From Thermus scotoductus DSM 8553 (GTDB taxonomy: Bacteria > Deinococcota > Deinococci > Deinococcales > Thermaceae), in assembly GCF_000381045.1 (NCBI RefSeq), contig NZ_KB905734.1, positions 1 through 39,996 of the forward strand: DNA of 39,996 nucleotides. The letters are read 5' to 3'. A program made the position numbers and the translations under genes. The notes beneath the pieces were generated by a model. It saw only the letters and a list, made by a program, of their open reading frames with translations. It was not told where the DNA came from and did no database searches. Below are positions 34,758 to 39,996 of this stretch, piece after piece (the first letter of the stretch is position 1; each line of letters begins with the position of its first letter).

Positions 34758-34899
34758 ATGGAGCGCCCCTTCCTGGAAGCCCAGGGCCTGCACAAGCGCT
34801 TCGGGGCCCTCGAGGCCGTGAAAAAGGTCCACCTTACCCTACGACCTGGCGAGATCCTGGCCTTCCTGGGGAAAAACGGCGCGGGCAAAAGCACCACGG
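34758..34899 (+). pseudogene. ABC transporter ATPase gene, truncated after Walker A by a TnpB element
   Basis: An SD (AGGAGG) and ATG open a normal ABC ATPase: [40 protein letters not shown] with Walker [10 protein letters not shown]. The frame then runs into the end of the TnpB element at about 34899 and stops soon after. Q-loop, signature and Walker B are missing, and nothing resembling them is seen between 36121 and 36470. The exact family is unclear; the segment resembles importer ATPases for sugars or branched-chain amino acids. Almost certainly non-functional. Confidence 0.85.
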
Positions 34900-36030
34900 T
34901 CATCTACCTCGGACTGAAGTCCGAGGCTTGCAGGTGGCACGATAGCCATGCATGGCATCTCGTACCCCCGCGTTCGGCTGGATGACGGCAGCCCGGCTTG
35001 CAATATTGCAAGCCGCGACGTAGTCCGCAGCCCCAGAGTAGCCGCAGACCACACAGCGAAAGAGTGCCTGCGTTGGACGGTTCGCCTTCTCGGTATGTCC
35101 GCAGGCTGGACATTGCCGAGAAGTGTTCGCTGGGTCAACCCAAACCAAAGCTACTCCGCTCCGTTCAGCTTTGTACCGCAGTTTTTGGCCCAGGTCATGG
35201 AACGCCCAGCTATGCAGCGTAGCCCTCTGGGGCTTGCGAAGCCGTACCCGCTCGCGGATGCCCCGGAGGTCTTCCAGGGCGATGCCGCGCCCGGTGCGTT
35301 GAGCCTTGGCTACGATGCGTTTGCTGATGCGGTGGTTGAGGTCGTTGGCAAAGCGTTTCTCTTTGCCCGAGAGCTTTTTCAAAAGACGCTTGGCCGACTT
35401 GGTGCCTTTCTTCTGCAACTTCCTCCTGAGCCTTCGGTAGCGGTGTCTGACCGAGTTGAGGTGCTTGCCCGAGTAGGCCTCCCCGTCCGAATCGGTGGCG
35501 ATGTTGACGATGCCGAGGTCAACCCCGAGAAAGCCGTTTGGGGCCATGGCGGGCGGGTCGTCGTACTCGCACCACAGGTGGACGTACCAGGAGTCCCGCC
35601 CCCTGACCAGAGTCCCGCCCTGGATGCTTTTGGCGGTTCGCAGCAGGTGGCGCTGATACCCGGCGATGCGCATGGGCACCCTCGCCCGCCCATCCACGGT
35701 GGAGAGGCTGACGGTCTCGGTGTCCACGTTGACCGACAAGATGCGCTGGTCGTAGTCCACCGAGGTGGCCTTGAAACCGCCTGCCTTATGACCTTTGCGC
35801 TTGCCCACGCGGGCAATAACTCGCACCGCCAGGTTGGCGCTGAGACCGAAGCGTTCCCGAAGTTCCCGGTAGACCAGTCTTTGCAGGGCGAACTTGTTCC
35901 AAGCGTTCTCCTGACGCGCCACCTGCAAGGCGTAGTTACAAGCGTTGGCAAACTGTTCCACCGTGCGGGAAAGCTTCTCGGCTGTACTCGCATCGGGTAT
36001 CAGCTTGCACTTGACGGACAGGAGGGACAT
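34900..36030 (-). CDS. tnpB: TnpB RNA-guided nuclease (IS605-type)
   Basis: 376 residues, intact. RuvC-I Asp171 in [17 protein letters not shown], RuvC-II Glu253 in [14 protein letters not shown], RuvC-III Asp336 in [10 protein letters not shown]. The zinc ribbon is Cys307/Cys310 (CPAC) and Cys326/Cys329 (CVVC). N-terminal [29 protein letters not shown] is the HTH/WED start. TnpB proteins are omega-RNA-guided dsDNA nucleases. The guide scaffold normally overlaps the gene's 3' end, where a hairpin lies inside the last codons here. All catalytic residues are present, so activity is plausible. Confidence 0.93.
   Translation of the reverse strand: MSLLSVKCKLIPDASTAEKLSRTVEQFANACNYALQVARQENAWNKFALQRLVYRELRERFGLSANLAVRVIARVGKRKGHKAGGFKATSVDYDQRILSVNVDTETVSLSTVDGRARVPMRIAGYQRHLLRTAKSIQGGTLVRGRDSWYVHLWCEYDDPPAMAPNGFLGVDLGIVNIATDSDGEAYSGKHLNSVRHRYRRLRRKLQKKGTKSAKRLLKKLSGKEKRFANDLNHRISKRIVAKAQRTGRGIALEDLRGIRERVRLRKPQRATLHSWAFHDLGQKLRYKAERSGVALVWVDPANTSRQCPACGHTEKANRPTQALFRCVVCGYSGAADYVAACNIASRAAVIQPNAGVRDAMHGYRATCKPRTSVRGR
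34907..34926. repeat. Right-end hairpin of the tnpB element
   Basis: CCTCGGAC-TGAA-GTCCGAGG, perfect 8-bp stem, located within the last codons of tnpB. It would be part of both the element end and the omega-RNA 3' region. Confidence 0.75.
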
Positions 36031-36095
36031 GCCTTGACTGGTTATACCACAAAGTCGTCGGCCATGTACCGGGCTTCGCCCGGCTTCCGCTTCCT

Positions 36096-36115
36096 CCCCG
36101 CATTGAAATGCGGGG
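36096..36115. repeat. Left-end hairpin of the tnpB element
   Basis: CCCCGCAT-TGAA-ATGCGGGG, perfect 8-bp stem with the same loop as the right end but a different stem sequence. It lies 66 bases upstream of tnpB. A further GC-rich hairpin (CCGGGC-TTC-GCCCGG, 36069-36083) lies between it and the gene. Confidence 0.75.
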
Positions 36116-36121
36116 CATCTG

Positions 36122-36457
36122 CGAAAGGGGTTCTGTGACAGTACTCCACGCGGTCCCGGAAAAGGTCAGCGAACCAGGCCTTCTCCCCTACCCTTTACCC
36201 GGAGCAGTAAGGGCACCTACAGGAGGCCCTCGGGCCCTCAAAGGCCATGATCCCGCTTCAGCTGGCAGAGGTAGGGCACCCTTTGGATTTCCCCAGGCAC
36301 CCCGTTCCCTAGCAAACCCCACTTTACTCCACTCACTAGGCCCGATGGCAGCTATTCCGCCACCAGGCATGGGAGTGGGGTCAAGGGCGGAGCCGATCAC
36401 GATCCATGGGCCATGATCGACCGTTACCTAGAGGGCAGTTCTGGTTGGAAAACGGTC
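36122..36457. other. Gene-free stretch between the tnpB element and the Argonaute gene
   Basis: No convincing coding frame on either strand; short open frames here have no recognisable motif. The missing part of the ABC gene is not here. Two similar segments containing AGGGCAC (near 36208 and 36274) and the inverted repeat at 36400-36419 are the only structure I see. It may be debris left by a deletion or insertion. Confidence 0.5.
36400..36419. promoter_or_regulatory. Inverted repeat upstream of the Argonaute promoter
   Basis: CGATC(C)ATGG-G-CCATGATCG: 9 bp paired with a single bulged C, ending 38 bases before the -10. It could be an activator or repressor site. Confidence 0.35.
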
Positions 36458-36463
36458 TATAAT
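36458..36463 (+). promoter_or_regulatory. Leaderless -10 box of the Argonaute gene
   Basis: Consensus TATAAT ending 7 bases before the ATG at 36471. No clear -35, and no SD. Confidence 0.6.
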
Positions 36464-36470
36464 TGCCTTG

Positions 36471-38588
36471 ATGCAGGGAATGCAAGTTCGTCTTAACCGG
36501 TTTATCCTGCGGTCCTTGCAGGAGGAAGAGCTACGGCCAGGCTTTTGGGAGGTGCGCTGGGATCCCCTACCTTCCCGGCAGGAAAACCTGTTCCAGCTTT
36601 TGGGGAAAGCGGCCAACCGGGTGGGCGGTGTCGCCACCCCATGGCAGTCCGGCTTGGTGGCTTGGACCGCACCTAGAATCCAAGAAGGAGAAGTAAGGGG
36701 CCTGTCCCAGGCCTATCGTTTCACCCTCCGCGACGGTGGGGCACTTCTCCTGGACCCCGCTAGGGTCCAAGAGCGCGAGGTCCTCTCCCGTCTGGCCCAG
36801 AAGAAACTGGAGGCGGGACTTAAGCAAGTGTATGGGCAAAGCCGCCGCTACCAAGTGGAGGGAAACCTAATCCTGGGTGGAGAAATCCGTTCGGGAAACG
36901 GCTGGCGCATCCGAAAGGGATCCCGTCTCCGGGCCCGGGTGGACCACACGGGCCAGCTGGTCCTGGAGGTGGAGATCGTGCACCGGATCCTCCCTACCCT
37001 GACCCTGGAGGCCTGGCTGCAGGGGTTTCCCGAGCCCCGGCGGGTCCGTAACACCTACGAGAACCCACCCGGCAGGCGGCAGACCTGGCGCTTTTTGAGG
37101 CTTGAACCCGAACTCAAGCCCAGGGAGGTAGACCTCGGGGGGGTGAGCCTCTTCGACTACCACGCTGGCAAGGGCAGGCTCTCGAGCGAGGAACAAGCGG
37201 GCCGGGTGGTGCGGGTGGCCGACGACAGCGGCGCGGAATTCTTCCACCTTACGGGGCTCCTCGAGCCTGTGCTGACCCTAGAGGACCTGGTCGAACTGGG
37301 CCTCGAGGCCGAGGCTGCCCTTGCCCTCCAGATCGGCCCCGAAGAGCGGTTCTCCCAGGCCCAAAAGACGGCCCGGGGCATTGCCGAAAGGATCTTTGGA
37401 GTACCGCGGGCCGAGCCTGTAGTGGCCCAGGCCTACCTGCTGCCCAAGCCCCAGCTCAAGGCCGGCCGGGGGCAACGGATTGGCAAGCCCGCAGACGCTC
37501 TCCGCAAGGGAGCCCTTAAGGCGCAGGACGCCACGGTGGGCCTCCTTGTGGTGGAGGGGAAGCCCGAGTGGCCCCAAGCCCTGAGGAAGTCCCTTCAGGA
37601 CATGGCCCGGGCCAGCGGGGTTAGGCTCAGGTTGGCGGATCCCATCGCGGTGGCCCGTGGGGACCTGCGCGGCCTGGATTTGGCCAGCTCCCTCGACCAA
37701 CTGGCCCAGCAGGAGGTGGCTGCCCTGCTGGTACAAACCCCACCCCTCACCTGGGAGGAACGCAACCGGCTCAAGCGGGCCTCCCTCCAACGCACCCTTC
37801 CCAGCCAGTTCTTTAACCCGCCCCTGGCCGAGCACAAGCTGGACAACATCCTCCTGGGCCTGGCCAGCAAGCTGGGGTGGCGGATGGTGGGGCTAGAGGG
37901 CGAATACCCGGCCGAGGTAGCGGTGGGGTTTGACGCGGGCGTGGACGGCTCCCGAAGCCTCCGCTACGGCGGGGCAGCCTGTGCGGTGACCGCGGACGGG
38001 GGGCTCCTCTCCTGGATCCTGCCCGAGGCCCAGAGGGGTGAGAGGATCCACGAGGATGTGGTCTGGGGCATGGTTCAGGAGGTCCTGCTCCGCTTCCGAA
38101 GGCTCGCAGGCCGCTGGCCCAGGCATGTGCTCCTCCTGCGGGACGGCAAGACCCAAAGGCAGGAGTTCACCCTGGCCCTCGAGGAGCTGGCCAGGAAGGA
38201 GATCGGCTACGACCTGGTCTCCGTGAGGAAAAGCAGCGGGGGACGTGTCTACCCGGTGGAGGGGGGCAGGCTGAGGGATGGGCTCTACGTACCCCTGCCC
38301 GAGGAGGAGGACAAAGTCTCCTTCCTTCTCCTCACCGCCTACCCGGGTGAGGGCAGGATGAAGGGCACCCCCCGCCCCCTCAAGGTGGTGCACGAGGAAG
38401 GGCCCACGCCCGTGGAGGAGCTGGCCCGGCAGATCTACCACCTCTCGCGCCTCTACCCCCCAAGCGGCTACCGCTTCCCCAGCCTCCCGGCCCCCCTGCA
38501 CCTGGCGGACCGGCTGGTGCGCGAAGTGGGCAGGGTTGGGCTCAGTTCCCTGCACGGCTTGGACCGGGAAAAGCTTTTCTTCGTCTAG
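36471..38588 (+). CDS. ago: Prokaryotic Argonaute, long catalytic type (TtAgo orthologue)
   Basis: 705 residues from ATG 36471, chosen by the -10 position; a TTG one codon upstream is the alternative. The order is N, L1, PAZ, L2, MID, PIWI. It aligns by eye along its whole length with T. thermophilus Argonaute (e.g. LSLLDYHASKGRL versus VSLFDYHAGKGRL; identical LHLADRLV and EKLFFV end). The PIWI tetrad is complete: Asp488 (GFDAG), Glu524 (GERI), Asp558 (LLLRDG), Asp680 (LADR). TtAgo uses 5'-phosphorylated DNA guides to cut DNA, acting against plasmids and in decatenating chromosomes. No helicase, nuclease or TIR/Sir2 partner is adjacent. Confidence 0.97.
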   Translation: MQGMQVRLNRFILRSLQEEELRPGFWEVRWDPLPSRQENLFQLLGKAANRVGGVATPWQSGLVAWTAPRIQEGEVRGLSQAYRFTLRDGGALLLDPARVQEREVLSRLAQKKLEAGLKQVYGQSRRYQVEGNLILGGEIRSGNGWRIRKGSRLRARVDHTGQLVLEVEIVHRILPTLTLEAWLQGFPEPRRVRNTYENPPGRRQTWRFLRLEPELKPREVDLGGVSLFDYHAGKGRLSSEEQAGRVVRVADDSGAEFFHLTGLLEPVLTLEDLVELGLEAEAALALQIGPEERFSQAQKTARGIAERIFGVPRAEPVVAQAYLLPKPQLKAGRGQRIGKPADALRKGALKAQDATVGLLVVEGKPEWPQALRKSLQDMARASGVRLRLADPIAVARGDLRGLDLASSLDQLAQQEVAALLVQTPPLTWEERNRLKRASLQRTLPSQFFNPPLAEHKLDNILLGLASKLGWRMVGLEGEYPAEVAVGFDAGVDGSRSLRYGGAACAVTADGGLLSWILPEAQRGERIHEDVVWGMVQEVLLRFRRLAGRWPRHVLLLRDGKTQRQEFTLALEELARKEIGYDLVSVRKSSGGRVYPVEGGRLRDGLYVPLPEEEDKVSFLLLTAYPGEGRMKGTPRPLKVVHEEGPTPVEELARQIYHLSRLYPPSGYRFPSLPAPLHLADRLVREVGRVGLSSLHGLDREKLFFV

Positions 38589-38803
38589 GGGACTTTGGGC
38601 TCGGGCGATCCCCATCCGCAGGGGGCACCCACCCCCTAAGGACCGATTCGCACAAAAGCCTGGGGGAAGACCTTCTACTACCCGGGCTTCAGCCTGGTGG
38701 TCCATCCGCGGCCATGGCAGGAAAACGGGTCGCTCCCGGGGGGATTCGCCGTTTGGGCGAAACCTGGACACCTTTGGGGATGCCGTCTGCGGTGAGGCTC
38801 CCG
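38589..38803. other. Intergenic stretch after ago
   Basis: About 215 bases without a supported gene. It contains GC-rich hairpins, but I could not assemble a convincing cobalamin riboswitch despite the following cobalamin-binding gene. Confidence 0.4.
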
Positions 38804-38809
38804 CATAAT
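38804..38809 (+). promoter_or_regulatory. Leaderless -10 box of the cobalamin-binding protein gene
   Basis: CATAAT ends 6 bases before the ATG at 38816. No SD. Confidence 0.5.
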
Positions 38810-38815
38810 GGGGGC

Positions 38816-39676
38816 ATGCGGGCAGTGAGCCTCGTACCCTCTGGGACCCTCATGCTGCGGGCCCTGGGGGTGGAGCCCGTGGGGGTGAGCCACTCCTGCC
38901 CAAACCCCCACGGCGTCCCGGTGGTTACGGAAGGCCTCATCCCCAAGGGCCTCCCCCAGGGGGAGATCGACCGGCGGGTCCGGGAAGCCTACCAGAGGGG
39001 GCTACCCCTCTACCGCATCCGGGGAGAGATCCTGGCCTCCCTGGAACCCGAGCTCCTGGTCACCCAGGGGGTGTGCGAGGTGTGCGCGGTAACCCCTGGG
39101 GAGGTGGCGGGGGCCTTGCCCCTCCTGGCCCAGAGGCCCAAGGTGGTGGAGCTCACGGGGGTGCGCCTCGGAGACCTCTTCGCGGACCTCCGCCACCTGG
39201 CCCGGGAAGCGGGGGTGGAGGAAAGGGGGAGGCGCCTCGAGGAGGAGCTGCGGAACCAGCTGGCGTGCCTGCCCCCTCCTCCGAAGGTCCGGCCCCGGGT
39301 GGTCTTCCTGGAGTGGTTGGACCCTCCCTACCTGGGGGGGCACTGGGTGCCGGAGATGGTGGCCCTGGCGGGAGGGGAGTACCTGGGGCCGGCCCCCGGG
39401 GAGGCGAGCCGGCGGGTACCGCCCGAGACCCTCCCCGAGGCCGAAGTGGTCCTTCTGTCCTTTTGCGGTTATTCCCTGGAGGAAGCTGAGCAGGCTGTGA
39501 CCTCATACCTGGACGCAGGGGGCCCCCTGGCCTCGTACCTCGAGGAGCGCAGGACCTACATCCTGGACGCAGCTCCCTTCCAGGCCCTGACCCACCGGGT
39601 GGTGGAAGGTATCCACCTCCTGGCGGGGATCCTTCGGGGAGAAGCCGCGCCCGGGGACCTGGTGAAACCCCTTTAA
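38816..39676 (+). CDS. BtuF-like cobalamin-binding / ABC substrate-binding-fold protein without signal peptide
   Basis: 286 residues from ATG 38816, chosen by the -10 and because the helical-backbone binding fold begins at once (MRAVSLVPSGTLMLRALGVEPVGVSHSCP). The motif LLVTQGVCEVCAVTPGEV matches the CxVCA motif of the cobalamin-binding subfamily; VFLEWLDPPYLGGHWVPEMVALAGG and EAEVVLLSFCGYSLEEA belong to the second lobe. No signal peptide or lipobox precedes it, so it may act in the cytoplasm, or the export signal has been lost. No btuCD genes are within the window. Confidence 0.82.
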   Translation: MRAVSLVPSGTLMLRALGVEPVGVSHSCPNPHGVPVVTEGLIPKGLPQGEIDRRVREAYQRGLPLYRIRGEILASLEPELLVTQGVCEVCAVTPGEVAGALPLLAQRPKVVELTGVRLGDLFADLRHLAREAGVEERGRRLEEELRNQLACLPPPPKVRPRVVFLEWLDPPYLGGHWVPEMVALAGGEYLGPAPGEASRRVPPETLPEAEVVLLSFCGYSLEEAEQAVTSYLDAGGPLASYLEERRTYILDAAPFQALTHRVVEGIHLLAGILRGEAAPGDLVKPL

Positions 39677-39699
39677 GGGGTGGCCTCGAGGCCATCCCC
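39677..39699 (+). terminator. Terminator hairpin after the cobalamin-binding protein gene
   Basis: GGGGTGGCC-TCGA-GGCCATCCCC, 9 bp with one bulged T, starting right after the TAA stop. No T-tract. Confidence 0.6.
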
Positions 39700-39756
39700 T
39701 CCCATCCGGGAGTTGCGGCCACCGGTCGTGTAAGGAATTATGTGTAGGAGTTTGTG

Positions 39757-39762
39757 TATAAA
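39757..39762 (+). promoter_or_regulatory. Possible -10 box near the right edge
   Basis: TATAAA in an AT-rich segment (39731-39763) that contrasts with the GC-rich surroundings. It precedes a small frame with a strong SD. It resembles the terminal region of an insertion sequence. Confidence 0.35.
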
Positions 39763-39765
39763 AGG

Positions 39766-39795
39766 GGGGTACCAGGATTAGGAAGGAGGTACCCC
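39766..39795 (+). promoter_or_regulatory. Inverted repeat enclosing a Shine-Dalgarno sequence
   Basis: GGGGTACC (39766-39773) and GGTACCCC (39788-39795) are perfectly complementary; the SD (AGGAAGGAGG) lies in the 14-base loop and the 3' arm, directly before a GTG. The hairpin would hide the ribosome site. Confidence 0.5.
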
Positions 39796-39867
39796 GTGGA
39801 CCAGGATACCTTGCAGGTGATGCTAAGGGAAGCGCAGGACTTTACCCACATCTCCGTTTCGTGGTAA
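39796..39867 (+). pseudogene. Truncated transposase N-terminus, possibly IS256-type
   Basis: GTG start with a near-ideal SD (GGAAGGAGGT), encoding 23 residues beginning MDQDTLQVMLREAQDF and then a stop. The beginning resembles N-termini of mutator/IS256-family transposases, and the AT-rich stretch upstream would fit the element end. Family assignment is weak. It is too short to be functional; the rest may have been replaced by the next fragment. Confidence 0.35.
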
Positions 39868-39913
39868 ATCTCCCCTTGCGGGCGCAGCCCGTATCTGGTA
39901 CCGGGGGTGATCC

Positions 39914-39988
39914 ATGGACATGCTCAAGGTGGCCGAGGCCAGGCTCCAGGAGTTCACGGGCCGTTTTGCGAGCGTTTTCCCCCGATAA
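39914..39988 (+). pseudogene. Second small frame, possible transposase remnant of another family
   Basis: 24 residues, MDMLKVAEARLQEFTGRFASVFPR, then a stop. The pattern LxEFTxRFxxVFPR resembles the N-terminus of DDE transposases of the IS4/IS701 kind found in Thermus, which would normally continue for ~400 residues. Either a frameshifted copy or a fragment; only 8 bases of window remain after it. Confidence 0.3.
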
Positions 39989-39996
39989 GCGCCTCC

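Larger units (their letters stand above)
34900..36121 (-). mobile_element. IS200/IS605-superfamily element carrying only tnpB (IS1341-like)
   Basis: tnpB fills the element; no Y1 transposase tnpA is present. Each end carries a perfect 8-bp hairpin with the same 4-base loop (TGAA on the plus strand): 34907-34926 and 36096-36115. AGATG (minus strand) flanks both hairpins on the outside. No terminal inverted repeats or target duplication are seen, as expected for this superfamily. Boundaries are estimated to within about 10 bases. Mobilisation would need a tnpA in trans. Confidence 0.75.

Noticed and set aside
36121-36470. Continuation of the broken ABC ATPase beyond the tnpB element
   Set aside because: Checked the frames for Q-loop, LSGGQ-like signature and Walker B; none found.
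38589-38815. Cobalamin riboswitch before the cobalamin-binding protein gene
   Set aside because: A segment near 38660 weakly resembles a B12 box, but the other conserved blocks are absent, and a -10 lies 6 bases before the start, which would leave no leader.
36471-39676. Argonaute as part of a multi-gene defence operon (short-pAgo-like partners)
   Set aside because: The protein is full length with its own PAZ and catalytic PIWI; the next gene is 227 bases away with its own -10 and belongs to a cofactor-binding family.

Overview
The window is high-GC bacterial DNA from the genus Thermus. The protein sequences are close to those I remember from T. thermophilus HB8: the E1alpha/E1beta/E2/E3 branched-chain 2-oxoacid dehydrogenase set, HemQ, an S6-SSB-S18-L9 cluster with a double-OB SSB, a proton-translocating transhydrogenase in three subunits, and a long catalytic Argonaute of the TtAgo type. 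Many genes have a TANNNT -10 hexamer only 6-8 bases before the start codon, the leaderless-mRNA arrangement typical of Thermus/Deinococcus.

Layout. 1-221: start of an IS607-type serine transposase cut by the window edge. 319-12978: housekeeping genes in short operons: paaG-like isomerase and ruvA; hemQ plus a half-size paralogue; a MscS channel with a giant coiled-coil protein; bifunctional Rel; YjbQ; a methyltransferase divergent from an RmlA-type nucleotidyltransferase and birA; DUF2203; a zincin-like protein; rlmH. 13000-18425: the branched-chain 2-oxoacid dehydrogenase operon, preceded by an unusually structured ~100-base leader and carrying a HicB-HicA toxin-antitoxin pair between E1beta and E2. 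18477-22331 (minus): azlD, azlC, 3-hydroxyisobutyrate dehydrogenase, a DUF3054 membrane protein, lipA and lipB. These fit the same theme: branched-chain amino-acid export, valine catabolism, and lipoylation of E2. 22453-25392: a 63-residue orphan, an SDR oxidoreductase, and rplI-rpsR-ssb-rpsF. 25490-28436: tRNA-Asn and pntB-pntA2-pntA1. 28542-31385: two EamA transporters and an MFS transporter.

31349-39996 is more accessory in character. It holds a Fic AMP-transferase divergent from comM with an operator-like inverted repeat between them, then mgsA and a MazG-like gene fired from overlapping divergent promoters. Next comes an ABC ATPase gene broken just after its Walker A motif by an IS200/IS605-type, TnpB-only element. 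The rest of the ABC gene is not found beyond the element. Instead there are ~350 gene-free bases, a full-length Argonaute with all four catalytic residues, a cobalamin-binding-type protein, and debris of at least one more insertion sequence. The TnpB element therefore sits at what looks like a rearrangement junction. In HB8 the Argonaute gene is, from memory, on the megaplasmid, whereas most of the left part of this window is chromosomal.

Best candidates for something new: the pseudoknot-capable leader before the dehydrogenase operon; the HicBA module inside that operon; the TnpB/Argonaute neighbourhood with its paired TGAA-loop end hairpins; the Fic/comM operator; and an SD-sequestering hairpin at the right edge.
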